A stretch of DNA of 64,000 nt from Candidatus Stoquefichus sp. SB1 (GCF_001244545.1 NZ_LN852694.1:124001-188000), one strand, 5' to 3'; positions 20,645 to 30,243 are shown, counted from the first letter of the stretch. A program made the numbers and translations. Notes: generated by a model not told the origin, from the letters alone.

Positions 20645-20653
20645 AAATATCTT

Positions 20654-20750
20654 ATGTTTCAATTGAATAGAGAAGAGTTAGAATTCGTGAAGTCGATATA
20701 AGATATTCATTCATAATAAAATAGTTGACTATTTATTAGAAAATATATTG
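20654..20750 (+). pseudogene. Second deleted ORF6N-family remnant
   Basis: MFQLNREELEFV matches MFQLTHEEMIEV of the intact gene directly upstream. After stops, IVDYLLENI matches the extreme C-terminus (IVDCLLTNE). As in the copy at 14315, the middle is gone. A terminator follows. Confidence 0.7.
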
Positions 20751-20773
20751 AAGAACAAAAACAAATGTTTTAT

Positions 20774-20806
20774 GAGCAACAATGCCTGCGTTGCCGCTCT
20801 TTTTTT
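20774..20806 (+). terminator. Terminator before the helicase gene
   Basis: GAG-CAAC pairs with GTTG-CTC (with a 3-base bulge) and is followed by T7. It closes the ORF6N unit. Confidence 0.65.
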
Positions 20807-20884
20807 CATTTCTTTTCAAGAGATGTTTTTCTCGTTTCATCTTATTATTTATGATATGATGTTTTTAATAATGGAGGGGATTTT

Positions 20885-23554
20885 ATGATATATGATCATA
20901 TTCTACAATTTAAAGGAGAATGGCGTTCTTATCAGCAACGAGTGCTTAGTCATTTTTCAGAGTATAAAACTGATGGAAAAATCCATATTGTGGCTGCTCC
21001 AGGTTCTGGAAAAACAACATTAGGGATTGAATTCATTCGCTTGTTAGATCAACCAGCTATTATACTTGTTCCTACAATTACTATAAGAGAACAATGGATA
21101 GAGAGAATAGAAGAAGCTTTTTTATGTACAGGTATTAAAGCCGATGATTATATATCACAGGATATTAAAGAGTTAAAACTAATAACAGTGACAACATATC
21201 AGGCGGTTTATAGTGCTATGTCGAGATATCAGGGAGAACTCATTGAAGATGAAAATGAAGGTATGGAATGTAAAGAAATTGTTGATTATCATGATTATGA
21301 TTTCTTACAAGCAATGCGTGATGCTAAGATAGAAACAATTTGTTTAGATGAATGTCACCATCTACGTAGTGAATGGTGGAAAGCGTTAGAAACATTCAAG
21401 AAGGAAATAAAACCAGATTATACGATTGCTTTAACAGCAACGCCACCTTATGATTCTTCTCTTTCAATGTGGAATCGTTATATAGATATGTGTGGTGAGA
21501 TTGATGAAGAAATTACCGTTCCTGAATTGGTTAAAGAAAGCAGTCTATGTCCACATCAAGACTATGTTTACTTTAATTATCCAACGAAAGATGAAGAAAA
21601 AGATATTAAAGTCTTTCAAAATAGAAGTGAATTATTTTTAGAGAGAATCATGAATGATTCACAATTTCAATCCGTTATTCAAACACATCTGTGTTTAAAT
21701 GGAAGAATTGATTTAGATGCTTTGTTAGAAAAACCAGAGTATTTATCATCGATTATTATTTATCTTCATGAAAAAGGACTTCCTTATCCTTCTCAATTTC
21801 AAGAAATTCTAGGTTATCAAAAACTAGAAAAAATGTCTTTAAAATGGTTACAGATTTTATTACAAGGATTATTGTATGAAGATACATCATCATATATTAT
21901 AGATCGGGACTATCAAGAAGAACTCATCAAAGAATTAAAATCACAAGGTTTTATTGAAAGAAATCAAGTGATGTTAGTTGTCAATCAGGCCATTGAAAAA
22001 ATGTTAGTCAAATCAGTTGGAAAATGTGAAAGTATCAAAGAGATAGTTTTTCATGAATACAAGTCAATGCAAAGAGATTTAAGATTATTAATTTTGACTG
22101 ATTATATACGTAAAGAATATGAAAATGCTCTTGGTGATGAAACAAGAGATGTCTATAATTTAGGTGTTTTACCATTTTTTGAATTATTAAGAAGAGAAAA
22201 TCAAAAACGTAAAGAAGATATTCAATATGGTGTTCTTTGTGGAACCTATATTATTATTCCTAGTCATGCAAAAGAAGAACTTATGTATATAGTCGATGAA
22301 CCAGATAGAATTCAGTTTGAATCAGTTGGTCATATAGCGCAAGATGAATACGTAAAAGTCAATGTAATTGGCGATAAACATTTTATTGTCAAAGCAGTGA
22401 GTTCATTATTTGAAATGGGCTATATTCAAGTTTTAATTGGTACGAAGTCTTTATTAGGAGAAGGATGGGATTCACCATGTGTGAATACGCTTATTCTTGC
22501 GAGTTTTGTTGGATCATTTATGTTAAGTAATCAAATGCGAGGAAGAGCCATTCGTACGCTTGAAAACAATCCACAAAAAACAAGTCATATCTGGCATTTG
22601 GTTTGTGTAGACCCACAAAAAGCCAATTCATTTGAAGGGTTGGAAGGCAGTGAAGATTATCAAACTTTTTGTCGACGTATGGAGCATTTTTTAGGATTAC
22701 ATTATACAGAAAATATTATTGAGAATGGAACAGAGCGTTTAACAGCAATTAAACTTCCTTTAAGTAAACATCACATTCAGTCTACCAATCAAAGGATGTT
22801 AAAATTATCTTCTCATAGACAAGAACTTCTATCAAGATGGAAACAGTCTTTAGCAGTTTATGATAAAATTGAAGTGGTAGAGGAAATAGGAACTAAAGAG
22901 GAAATGATTACTGCTGTTATACTAACAGATGCCATTAGGAATATGATTATTGTAATAGTTTGTGGATGTCTAGGAATATTTGCTGGAATTTCTTTTTTGC
23001 CAATGTTGGGAATATCAGCAGTTATTTTAGGTGTATATCTGTTTATTATCTTATATTGCTTATTTTTATGTATTAAAAAAATAATAATGTATAAGAATCC
23101 TTTAGCTCGTTTACAGATACTAGGTGAAGGCATTTTACAGGCAATGCGTTCAACTGGACATTTAGAATCAATGAACTGTATAGTGAAAACAGAGTTGACA
23201 GGAATTTATCATACAATTTATTTGGCTGGTGGAACAGGACACGATAAAACTTTATTTGCTAAGTGTATGTATGAATTTTTTGATGCTATTGATAATCAAA
23301 GATATATATTATATAAGGAACGAAGAAAACGTAAAATGGATGGTTATTTTGCAATTCCTGAGATTTTTGCAAAACGGAAAAGCGATGCTGAAATTTTTGC
23401 TCAATATATGAAATCGTTTATTGGCAAATATCAGGTTATTTATACGAGAAATCAAGCAGGAAGACAAATATTATTGCAAGGAAGAATACATGCTTTGGCA
23501 AATCGTCAAAATCGCTGTTTGACAAAAAAGAAAGTGAAAGGGGCTTTAGAATAG
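20885..23554 (+). CDS. SF2 DEAD/DEAH-box helicase with C-terminal membrane segments
   Basis: 889 residues. The helicase N-lobe has a Q-like start QFKGEWRSYQQRVL, Walker A APGSGKTT (about 38-45), DECHH (155-159) and TATPP. The C-lobe has GTKSLLGEGWDSP and QMRGRAIR. After the helicase core, residues about 685-730 form two hydrophobic helices (IIVIVCGCLGIFAGISF; AVILGVYLFIILYCLFLC), followed by about 150 soluble residues. A membrane-anchored SF2 ATPase is unusual. The substrate is unknown; restriction- or defence-like roles are possible but not shown. The next gene starts on the last base of its stop codon. Confidence 0.85.
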   Translation: MIYDHILQFKGEWRSYQQRVLSHFSEYKTDGKIHIVAAPGSGKTTLGIEFIRLLDQPAIILVPTITIREQWIERIEEAFLCTGIKADDYISQDIKELKLITVTTYQAVYSAMSRYQGELIEDENEGMECKEIVDYHDYDFLQAMRDAKIETICLDECHHLRSEWWKALETFKKEIKPDYTIALTATPPYDSSLSMWNRYIDMCGEIDEEITVPELVKESSLCPHQDYVYFNYPTKDEEKDIKVFQNRSELFLERIMNDSQFQSVIQTHLCLNGRIDLDALLEKPEYLSSIIIYLHEKGLPYPSQFQEILGYQKLEKMSLKWLQILLQGLLYEDTSSYIIDRDYQEELIKELKSQGFIERNQVMLVVNQAIEKMLVKSVGKCESIKEIVFHEYKSMQRDLRLLILTDYIRKEYENALGDETRDVYNLGVLPFFELLRRENQKRKEDIQYGVLCGTYIIIPSHAKEELMYIVDEPDRIQFESVGHIAQDEYVKVNVIGDKHFIVKAVSSLFEMGYIQVLIGTKSLLGEGWDSPCVNTLILASFVGSFMLSNQMRGRAIRTLENNPQKTSHIWHLVCVDPQKANSFEGLEGSEDYQTFCRRMEHFLGLHYTENIIENGTERLTAIKLPLSKHHIQSTNQRMLKLSSHRQELLSRWKQSLAVYDKIEVVEEIGTKEEMITAVILTDAIRNMIIVIVCGCLGIFAGISFLPMLGISAVILGVYLFIILYCLFLCIKKIIMYKNPLARLQILGEGILQAMRSTGHLESMNCIVKTELTGIYHTIYLAGGTGHDKTLFAKCMYEFFDAIDNQRYILYKERRKRKMDGYFAIPEIFAKRKSDAEIFAQYMKSFIGKYQVIYTRNQAGRQILLQGRIHALANRQNRCLTKKKVKGALE

Positions 23555-24948
23555 TGGAATATAATGATATGAAAGAAATGCAAGCAAAGATTAAACTTAT
23601 TGCGGTAGATATGGATGGAACTTTTTTAGATGACCAAATGAATTATCAAAGAAGTGTTTTTAGAAAAATATATGAGTATTTTAAGAAAAATGATATTCAT
23701 TTTGTTGTTGCGAGTGGAAATCAATACTATCAATTAAAATCTTTTTTTGATGATTTTCAAGATGAATTAACATATATAAGTGAAAATGGAGCATTGATTA
23801 TTGAAAAGCAACAAGAGATTTTTCATAATGAAATTTCTTGTCAGGATGTTGAAGTGATTGTTCAAAGATTACAAAAAGATAAACGCATTGGTATTTGTTT
23901 ATGTGGAATGAAATCGGCATATATACTCAATGGAAGTATAGAATTTTATCATTGTTATTCTAAATATTATTATCGTTTAGAAATGATTGAATCATTACAG
24001 GAAATAGATGATACAATCTTAAAGATTGCTTTAATGGTTCCTGAAGATGAAACTGATGATATTTTACAAGAACTCATAAAGGATTTAAGTCATGTGATTG
24101 AACCTGTATCAAGTGGGCATGGAAGTATTGATTTAATTGTTTCAGGTTTTAATAAAGCAACAGCTATTGAATTTCTATGTGAAAGATATCATATTTCGTT
24201 AGATGAATGTGCGGCTTTTGGTGATGGTGGTAATGATATAAAAATGATTCAAAAAGTGAAATATGGCTTTGCTATGAAAAACGGGAGTCAGGCGATTAAG
24301 GATATTGCTGATTATATTGTTCCATCAAACAATGAACATGGCGTTATCCAGACACTATTAGAAATTTTTGATATACCAGCAGTAAGTGAACGTGAAAAAG
24401 CGTTACTAGGTATGTGGTATGATCCTAATCATAATCCTCAAGTCGTTGAAGATAGATTAAATACACATCATCTTTGTTATTTATACAATCAAACAGATCC
24501 ATTGGAATTAAAAAAACGTCAATCAATTCTTGAAGAAATATTTCAATCTCAAGTTCACAATTTAGAAATTGTTCCACCATTCTTATGTGATTGTGGACCA
24601 TATATTCAGTTTGGTAAAAATATTTTTGTTAATTCTCATGCTTATTTTATGGATGGTGCGCAAATTACAATTGGAGATAATGTCTTTATTGGACCATCAG
24701 TTGGTTTATATACGGCGATTCATCCTCTGAATTATAAAAAGAGAAATGCTGGTTATGAAAAAGCCAAACCTATTACGATAGGTGATAATGTCTGGTTAGG
24801 AGCAAATGTTATTGTATTACCTGGAGTAACAATTGGAAGTGGTTCAGTCATTGGAGCGGGAAGCGTTGTGAATAAAGATATTCCTGAAAATGTTGTGGCA
24901 TTTGGTAACCCTTGTCGTGTTGTGAAAACGATTGAACAAAATGATTAA
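23554..24948 (+). CDS. HAD-IIB phosphatase fused to a maltose/galactoside-type O-acetyltransferase
   Basis: 464 residues; GTG start overlapping the helicase stop by one base (ATG at 23569 is an alternative). Residues 1-275 are a Cof-type HAD phosphatase: DMDGT with nucleophile D19 and D21, and GDGGND near 222. Residues 275-464 are a complete maltose acetyltransferase-like protein: SEREKALLGMWYDP, then left-handed beta-helix hexapeptides (ITIGDNVFIGPSV, PITIGDNVWLGANV) and the catalytic His in YTAIHPL. Each half is full-length for its family. The fusion may dephosphorylate and acetylate a sugar; this is inference. Confidence 0.88.
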   Translation: MEYNDMKEMQAKIKLIAVDMDGTFLDDQMNYQRSVFRKIYEYFKKNDIHFVVASGNQYYQLKSFFDDFQDELTYISENGALIIEKQQEIFHNEISCQDVEVIVQRLQKDKRIGICLCGMKSAYILNGSIEFYHCYSKYYYRLEMIESLQEIDDTILKIALMVPEDETDDILQELIKDLSHVIEPVSSGHGSIDLIVSGFNKATAIEFLCERYHISLDECAAFGDGGNDIKMIQKVKYGFAMKNGSQAIKDIADYIVPSNNEHGVIQTLLEIFDIPAVSEREKALLGMWYDPNHNPQVVEDRLNTHHLCYLYNQTDPLELKKRQSILEEIFQSQVHNLEIVPPFLCDCGPYIQFGKNIFVNSHAYFMDGAQITIGDNVFIGPSVGLYTAIHPLNYKKRNAGYEKAKPITIGDNVWLGANVIVLPGVTIGSGSVIGAGSVVNKDIPENVVAFGNPCRVVKTIEQND

Positions 24949-25160
24949 TTCATATTCTAGAACACATAATTTGATCATTTTCTATAAGATAATATGTTGT
25001 TATGATATATATTTTTGTAAAATGTATTTTACAAATTTAAAAATAATATGCAATTTGTTAAAATGATTTTATAAAAATGTGATAAAAACGTGTGGGAGTT
25101 ACAGAAAAACAAATTATTTGTATAAATTGTATATTCATAAATAGTGATACTTTAGAATGA
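24949..25160. other. AT-rich spacer, no gene seen
   Basis: Very A/T-rich sequence with stops in all frames between the HAD-acetyltransferase gene and the ATPase remnant. No clear terminator or promoter was recognised. Confidence 0.4.
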
Positions 25161-25310
25161 GCATTTGATCCATTGAAAGCAATAAAAGACCATCATCCAA
25201 AATATCTCTTAACAATGGATTATACACCTATTATTTCCCATAATGGTATAAAGCAAATCAATGCGATTGATTGGCTACTTAATAGATACTCATTATTTAT
25301 ATTGATTTGA
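25161..25310 (+). pseudogene. C-terminal fragment of a DUF4143-type AAA ATPase
   Basis: The fragment reads FDPLKAIKDHHPKYLLTMD, then IISHNGIKQINAIDWLLN, and stops. This matches the C-terminal end of the AAA+DUF4143 ATPases (K-x-YP-KYxLS-D … GI-x-Q-x-NxIDFL). The rest of the gene is absent and the codon before the fragment is a stop. It is a relic of a lost gene. Confidence 0.65.
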
Positions 25311-25313
25311 TTG

Positions 25314-25342
25314 AGAAGTAACATTGACGTTACTTCTTTTTT
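25314..25342 (+). terminator. Terminator after the ATPase remnant
   Basis: AGAAGTAAC / GTTACTTCT stem, loop ATTGAC, then T6. It insulates the following operon. Confidence 0.85.
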
Positions 25343-25424
25343 ACGTGATTGATAATGAAATTGAGTAGGATATTGAAATTCTTATGTTATTATTGATTTT
25401 TATTACTTTTTATGAAAATAAGTC

Positions 25425-25452
25425 TTGAAATCTTAAAAATATGATTTATAAT
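25425..25452 (+). promoter_or_regulatory. Promoter of the glycyl-radical enzyme operon
   Basis: TTGAAA at 25425 and TATAAT at 25447 are separated by 16 bp, about 50 bp before the DeoR-family start codon. Confidence 0.75.
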
Positions 25453-25501
25453 AAAGATGAAATAATAATAAACAATAAAAAATAATAAGAAAGGAGAATG
25501 T

Positions 25502-26263
25502 ATGTTTGCTCAAGAAAGACAAGAAAGTATTGTGAATCAAGTGAATATGGAAGGTAGTGTCAGAGTCAAGGATTTAAGTGTCAAGTTTGCTGTGACGGAA
25601 GATTGTATTCGTAAAGATCTGGCTATATTAGAGAAAAAAGGATTATTAAAAAAAGCTTATGGGGGAGCGGTCAGTATTCGTCAAAATCCACATATGTATA
25701 ATAGTGAAGAACGTAAAAATACCCCTAATGATGAAAGAGTGATGATTGCTCAAAAGGCTATGACGCTTATTCGTGAACAAGATACGATTTTTTTAGATGT
25801 TTCGCTTACAAGTCTGGAAATTGCAAAACTGTTAAGAGAATCATCACTTCAAATCACGGTTATGACCAATATGATAGAAGTTTTGAATATCTTAAATCAA
25901 TGTTCTCATATTTCAATCATTTTTATTGGTGGTCAGTTAAATCAAGAACGGGATGGCTTTTGGGGTTCCCTTTCTGTTGAAATGGTCAAATCATTTAAAC
26001 TTGATAAAGCTTTTTTAGGAGTGGTTGGTGTTGATACAGTGACTGGAGAATTATCGACTTATCATGTTGAAGATGGCTTTATGAAAGCAGCAATTATCCA
26101 GCAAACACAAATGAACTATTTATTATGTGAAGAAAGAAAGTTAAAAGAAGATGGAAGTTATGTCTTTGCATCATTGAATGATGTGAGTGGTCTCATTCTT
26201 TCTAAAGACGTGCATACAAAGATGAAAGCGACTTTAGAAGACTATGGTTTAGTGATAATATAG
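25502..26263 (+). CDS. DeoR-family transcriptional regulator
   Basis: 253 residues. The N-terminal winged helix has FAQERQESIVNQVNMEGSVRVKDLS, RKDLAILEKKGLLKKAYGGAV; the C-terminal DeoRC sugar-phosphate sensor domain has IFLDVSLTSLEIAKLL, VMTNMIEVLNIL and FIGGQLNQERDGFWG. DeoR proteins usually respond to phosphorylated sugars. It is the first gene of an operon with a glycyl-radical enzyme, activase and aldolase, so it probably controls that operon. Confidence 0.93.
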   Translation: MFAQERQESIVNQVNMEGSVRVKDLSVKFAVTEDCIRKDLAILEKKGLLKKAYGGAVSIRQNPHMYNSEERKNTPNDERVMIAQKAMTLIREQDTIFLDVSLTSLEIAKLLRESSLQITVMTNMIEVLNILNQCSHISIIFIGGQLNQERDGFWGSLSVEMVKSFKLDKAFLGVVGVDTVTGELSTYHVEDGFMKAAIIQQTQMNYLLCEERKLKEDGSYVFASLNDVSGLILSKDVHTKMKATLEDYGLVII

Positions 26264-26272
26264 GAGGAAGTT

Positions 26273-28627
26273 ATGGAAGAGTTATATCAAACAAAACGAA
26301 TCAAGACTTTAAAAGAGAAAATGGTTAATGAACCACGCTATGTTTCTATTGAACAAGCCAGAATTATTACCCGTGTCTATCAAGAAAATGAAGATTTATC
26401 CGTTCCTAAAAAAAGAGCCTTATCTTTAAAAGCAGCTTTAGAAGAATTAGAAATAGGGGTAGAAAAAGAAGAACTCATTGTTGGAAATAGAACAAAAGGT
26501 GTTCGTTATGGTGTTGTTTTTCCTGAAAGTGGCTGTTCATGGGTGGATAAAGAAATTGAAAACTTACCCTATCGCCCTCAAGATAAATTTCTTGTAAGAG
26601 AAGAAGATATGAAAGAATTTAGAGAAAAGATTTATCCATATTGGAAAGGTCATTCAATGGAAGATGTCATTTTCAATCAATATGGTCAAGAAATTAATGC
26701 CATTGCCAAGGTTGTCAAAATCAATCAAAAAGATCATGCTCAAGGTCATATTTGTCCAGATTCTAAGCTTTGGTTAGAATTAGGACCACAAGGTCTAATT
26801 GAAAAAACACAGGAAAAATTAAAAACATGTTCTGAAGATCAAAAAGAATATTATGAATGTACACTCTTAGTTTTACAAGGAGCTTGTACATTTATGACAA
26901 GATATCATGATTATATTGAAGATATGATTCCGCATGTTGAACCTCAATTTCAAGTGACATTAAAAACGGTTGCTGATAATTGTTTGAACTTATCAAATCG
27001 TCCACCAGAATCATTCCATGAAGCATTGCAGTCATTATGGTTCCTCTTTGTGATTTTACACATGGAATCCAATGCATCATCATTTTCACCAGGGAGAATT
27101 GATCAATATCTTTATCCATTTTATCAAAAAGATAAAGCAGCAGGACTTATTGATGATCAATATGCTTTGGAGTTATTAGAATGTTTATGGTTGAAGTTTA
27201 ATGAAATTGTTTATTTGAGAAATCAACATAGTGCAAAATATTTTGCTGGATTCCCAATTGGTTTTAATATTGCAATTGGTGGATTGGATGAAAAAGGTCA
27301 GGACACATATAATGAGATTTCTTTACTTTGTTTAAAAGCTCAGTATCATTTAGGATTACCACAACCAAACTTATCAGTTCGCTTGAATAAAAATTCGTCA
27401 CATGAATTGATGCAAGAAGCGATTAAGGTTGTTGCAAAGGGGAGTGGAATGCCTCAGTTCTTTAATGATGAAGCTATTGTTGAAACAATGATTCATGATT
27501 TAGGAATAGAAAGACAAGATGCTTTGAATTATGCAATTGTTGGTTGCGTTGAATTGACAACACATGGAAATAATTTAGGTTGGTCAGATGCTGCCATGTT
27601 CAATTTGAATAAAGCATTAGAATTAACATTGAATCATGGGAAATGTTTATTGACAGGAGAGCAAATAGGATTAGATTTAGGTGGTCTTGAAACTTATGAA
27701 ACATTTCAGGATTTAGAAAATGCTTTCCAAAAACAAATAGATTATTTTATCGATGAAATGATGAAAGCAGAAGAAGTTGTAGAAAAAGCTCATCAAGATT
27801 GCTTACCATCAGCTTTCTTATCAACAGTTATTGATGACTGTTTAGAAAAGGGGATGGATGTGACTCGTGGTGGAGCAAAATATAATTTATCTGGTATACA
27901 GATGATTCAAGTCGCAAATTTAGCTGATTCTCTAGCTGCAATCAAGGAATTGGTTTATGATGAAAAGATGATTTCAAGACATGAATTACTTGCATCTTTA
28001 CAAGATGATTTTAAAGGACATGAAATGACTCAGGCAATGTTATTAAATAAAGCACCAAAATATGGAAATGATATTGAATGGGTTGATCTTCTAGGAGCAA
28101 AATGGGCTGAATATTTTAGAGCAAGAATGAAAGAATTTACGAATTATCGTGGTGGTCCTTATCATACAGGTATGTATACAGTTTCTGCTCATGTTCCAAT
28201 GGGAGAGAATGTAGGTGCTTCGCCAGATGGTCGCAATGCTTTGACACCACTTGCTGATGGTGGAATGTCACCAGTCTATGGTCGTGATTTGTCAGGACCA
28301 ACAGCAGTTTTAAAATCAGTTTCACGCTTGAATAATAGTTTAACGACAAATGGTGGACTTTTAAATATGAAATTTTTACCAGAATTCTTCAAAACCAAGA
28401 CAGGTATGTTAAAGTTTGAAAATTTCTTACGTGCTTTTGTGGATTTGGAAATCCCACATATTCAATTTAATGTTGTCAGAAGAGAAGATTTGTTAGATGC
28501 GAAAGTTCATCCTGAACGCCATAAATCATTAACTATTCGTGTTGCTGGTTATACAGCTTATTTCGTTGAATTAGCTGGTAAACTGCAGGATGAAATTATT
28601 GAGAGAACAGCATATGAAGATATCTAA
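26273..28627 (+). CDS. Glycyl radical enzyme of the CxE (lyase/dehydratase, PflD/YbiW-like) class
   Basis: 784 residues. The active site has IVGCVEL with Cys425 and Glu427; pyruvate formate-lyase itself would have Cys-Cys here. The C-terminal radical loop RVAGYTAYF carries Gly759. The Cys-x-Glu pair marks C-O or C-N cleaving eliminases. Together with a downstream activase and an FSA-type aldolase, the set resembles E. coli ybiW-ybiY-fsaA, for which I recall a reported 1,5-anhydroglucitol-6-phosphate lyase role; it also resembles pflD-pflC-fsaB. The substrate is inferred only. The activase gene overlaps its 3' end by 14 bp. Confidence 0.9.
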   Translation: MEELYQTKRIKTLKEKMVNEPRYVSIEQARIITRVYQENEDLSVPKKRALSLKAALEELEIGVEKEELIVGNRTKGVRYGVVFPESGCSWVDKEIENLPYRPQDKFLVREEDMKEFREKIYPYWKGHSMEDVIFNQYGQEINAIAKVVKINQKDHAQGHICPDSKLWLELGPQGLIEKTQEKLKTCSEDQKEYYECTLLVLQGACTFMTRYHDYIEDMIPHVEPQFQVTLKTVADNCLNLSNRPPESFHEALQSLWFLFVILHMESNASSFSPGRIDQYLYPFYQKDKAAGLIDDQYALELLECLWLKFNEIVYLRNQHSAKYFAGFPIGFNIAIGGLDEKGQDTYNEISLLCLKAQYHLGLPQPNLSVRLNKNSSHELMQEAIKVVAKGSGMPQFFNDEAIVETMIHDLGIERQDALNYAIVGCVELTTHGNNLGWSDAAMFNLNKALELTLNHGKCLLTGEQIGLDLGGLETYETFQDLENAFQKQIDYFIDEMMKAEEVVEKAHQDCLPSAFLSTVIDDCLEKGMDVTRGGAKYNLSGIQMIQVANLADSLAAIKELVYDEKMISRHELLASLQDDFKGHEMTQAMLLNKAPKYGNDIEWVDLLGAKWAEYFRARMKEFTNYRGGPYHTGMYTVSAHVPMGENVGASPDGRNALTPLADGGMSPVYGRDLSGPTAVLKSVSRLNNSLTTNGGLLNMKFLPEFFKTKTGMLKFENFLRAFVDLEIPHIQFNVVRREDLLDAKVHPERHKSLTIRVAGYTAYFVELAGKLQDEIIERTAYEDI

Positions 28628-29528
28628 GGCACTGGTTTTTGATATCAAAAGATTTGCTGTTCATGATGGACATGGTATTCGTACAACTGTTTTTTTCAAA
28701 GGTTGTCCTTTAAGATGTGTCTGGTGTCAAAATCCTGAAGGATTATCAGCACAGCGTCAACCACTCTATTTTCAAAAGAGTTGTATTCATTGTCGTCGTT
28801 GTGAACAATATGCAAGAGAAGGTCAAATGATTTATCAAAATGATCGTCCTTATTTTCATAAAGATTTTGATAACTTTGATAATCTTGTGAAGTATTGTCC
28901 CACAGGTGCTATTCGCTATGATAGTGAATATTACGATATTGAAGAATTATTGATAAAGATCAAGCAAGATGAAGTTTTCTTTCGAGAAGAAGGCGGCGTA
29001 ACATTTTCAGGTGGAGAACCTTTTATGCAAGGGGATTTCTTGATTGAATTATTAAAACGCTGCCATGAAGAGGGCATTCATACAGCCATTGAAACATCAT
29101 TATATGCCCCATTAGATTTCATCAAACAGGCATTGCCTTACTTAGACCTTATTTATGCTGATTTGAAAATATATGATGAAAAAAAACATCAGCAATATAC
29201 AGGTGTCTCTTCACATTTAATCAAAGACAATATAAAATATATATTAGAAAGTCAATATCAAGATAAGGTTATTATCAGAACACCATTGATTCCATCAATG
29301 AGTGCTACTGATGACAATATAACAGCTATAGCCCAATTCTTAATCAAAACTTATCCAGAGGTCAAGTATGAATTATTAAATTATAATCCCTTGGCTTCAT
29401 CTAAGTATGATCTTGTTGAATTAGAATATGGCTTACCAACCAATTTAAAAATGTTTGATCAACAACAGATGCAACATTTCTATGATTTGGTTTATCAAAC
29501 AGGTTTAAAAAATTTAATTATTGAATAG
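28614..29528 (+). CDS. Glycyl-radical-enzyme activating enzyme (radical SAM)
   Basis: 304 residues from ATG 28614; an in-frame ATG at 28590 lies deeper in the upstream gene. It installs the glycyl radical. The radical-SAM motif is CPLRCVWC (C31, C35, C38). The inserted ferredoxin-like part shows only C57, C60, C63 and C95 (CPTGAI), enough for one extra [4Fe-4S] cluster, while many eliminase activases have two. GGVTFSGGEPFMQ and DLKIYD are the SAM-site motifs. Start overlaps the enzyme it activates. Confidence 0.93.
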   Translation: MKISKALVFDIKRFAVHDGHGIRTTVFFKGCPLRCVWCQNPEGLSAQRQPLYFQKSCIHCRRCEQYAREGQMIYQNDRPYFHKDFDNFDNLVKYCPTGAIRYDSEYYDIEELLIKIKQDEVFFREEGGVTFSGGEPFMQGDFLIELLKRCHEEGIHTAIETSLYAPLDFIKQALPYLDLIYADLKIYDEKKHQQYTGVSSHLIKDNIKYILESQYQDKVIIRTPLIPSMSATDDNITAIAQFLIKTYPEVKYELLNYNPLASSKYDLVELEYGLPTNLKMFDQQQMQHFYDLVYQTGLKNLIIE

Positions 29529-29540
29529 GAGAAAAAAGAA

Positions 29541-30221
29541 ATGGAATTTATTATTGACACAGTAGACTTAGAAGAAATTAAAGATGCAGTAGAACATATG
29601 CCAATTGTTGGAGTAACAAGCAATCCTTCGATTGTCAAAAGAACATCACCAGCTCAGTTCTTTGATCATATGCGAGAAATCAGAAATATCATTGGAAAAG
29701 AAAGAAGCTTACATGTTCAAGTGATTTCTAAAGATTGTGAAACAATTGTTAAAGAAGCTCATCGTATTTTAGAAGAAATTGATGAAGAGGTTTATATTAA
29801 GGTTCCTGTTTCATATGAAGGAATTAAAGCTATCAAGTTATTAAAAGCTGAAGGTATTCATGTCACAGCAACAGCAGTCTATGATTTAATGCAGGCATAT
29901 ATGGCACTTGCAGCAGGTGCAGATTATATTGCTCCATATGTGAATCGTATTGGTAATTTAGGAAGTGATCCAATGGAACTGATCAATGAATTATCAAATC
30001 GTATTATCATGGATGGATATGAATGCAAGATTGTCGCAGCAAGTTTTAAAGGTGTGCAACAAGTCAGAGATTCATTCAATTATGGAGCTCATGCAATTAC
30101 GGCACCAGTTGATGTATTAAAGACAATCTTTAAGAATCCAAGCATTGAAAAAGCAGTTGATGACTTCAATAGTGACTGGTATGCAATGTATGGTGAAGGA
30201 ACAGGTATTTGCGATTTATAA
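29541..30221 (+). CDS. Fructose-6-phosphate aldolase / transaldolase-like (FSA) protein
   Basis: 226 residues, the short TIM-barrel FSA/TalC subfamily. Seen: D6 in FIIDTVDL, N28 in TSNPS, Q60, Schiff-base K87 in YIKVPV, and the ADYIAPYVNRIGN tyrosine region. FSA enzymes cleave ketose-6-phosphates to glyceraldehyde-3-phosphate plus a dihydroxyacetone-type ketone. Behind a radical lyase it could split a deoxyketose phosphate. A terminator directly follows its stop. Confidence 0.92.
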   Translation: MEFIIDTVDLEEIKDAVEHMPIVGVTSNPSIVKRTSPAQFFDHMREIRNIIGKERSLHVQVISKDCETIVKEAHRILEEIDEEVYIKVPVSYEGIKAIKLLKAEGIHVTATAVYDLMQAYMALAAGADYIAPYVNRIGNLGSDPMELINELSNRIIMDGYECKIVAASFKGVQQVRDSFNYGAHAITAPVDVLKTIFKNPSIEKAVDDFNSDWYAMYGEGTGICDL

Positions 30222-30243
30222 GAAGGGAAACCTTCTTTTTTTT
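30221..30243 (+). terminator. Terminator of the glycyl-radical operon
   Basis: AGAAGG-GAAA-CCTTCT with a GNRA tetraloop is followed by an eight-base T-tract. The hairpin begins on the last base of the stop codon. Confidence 0.9.
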
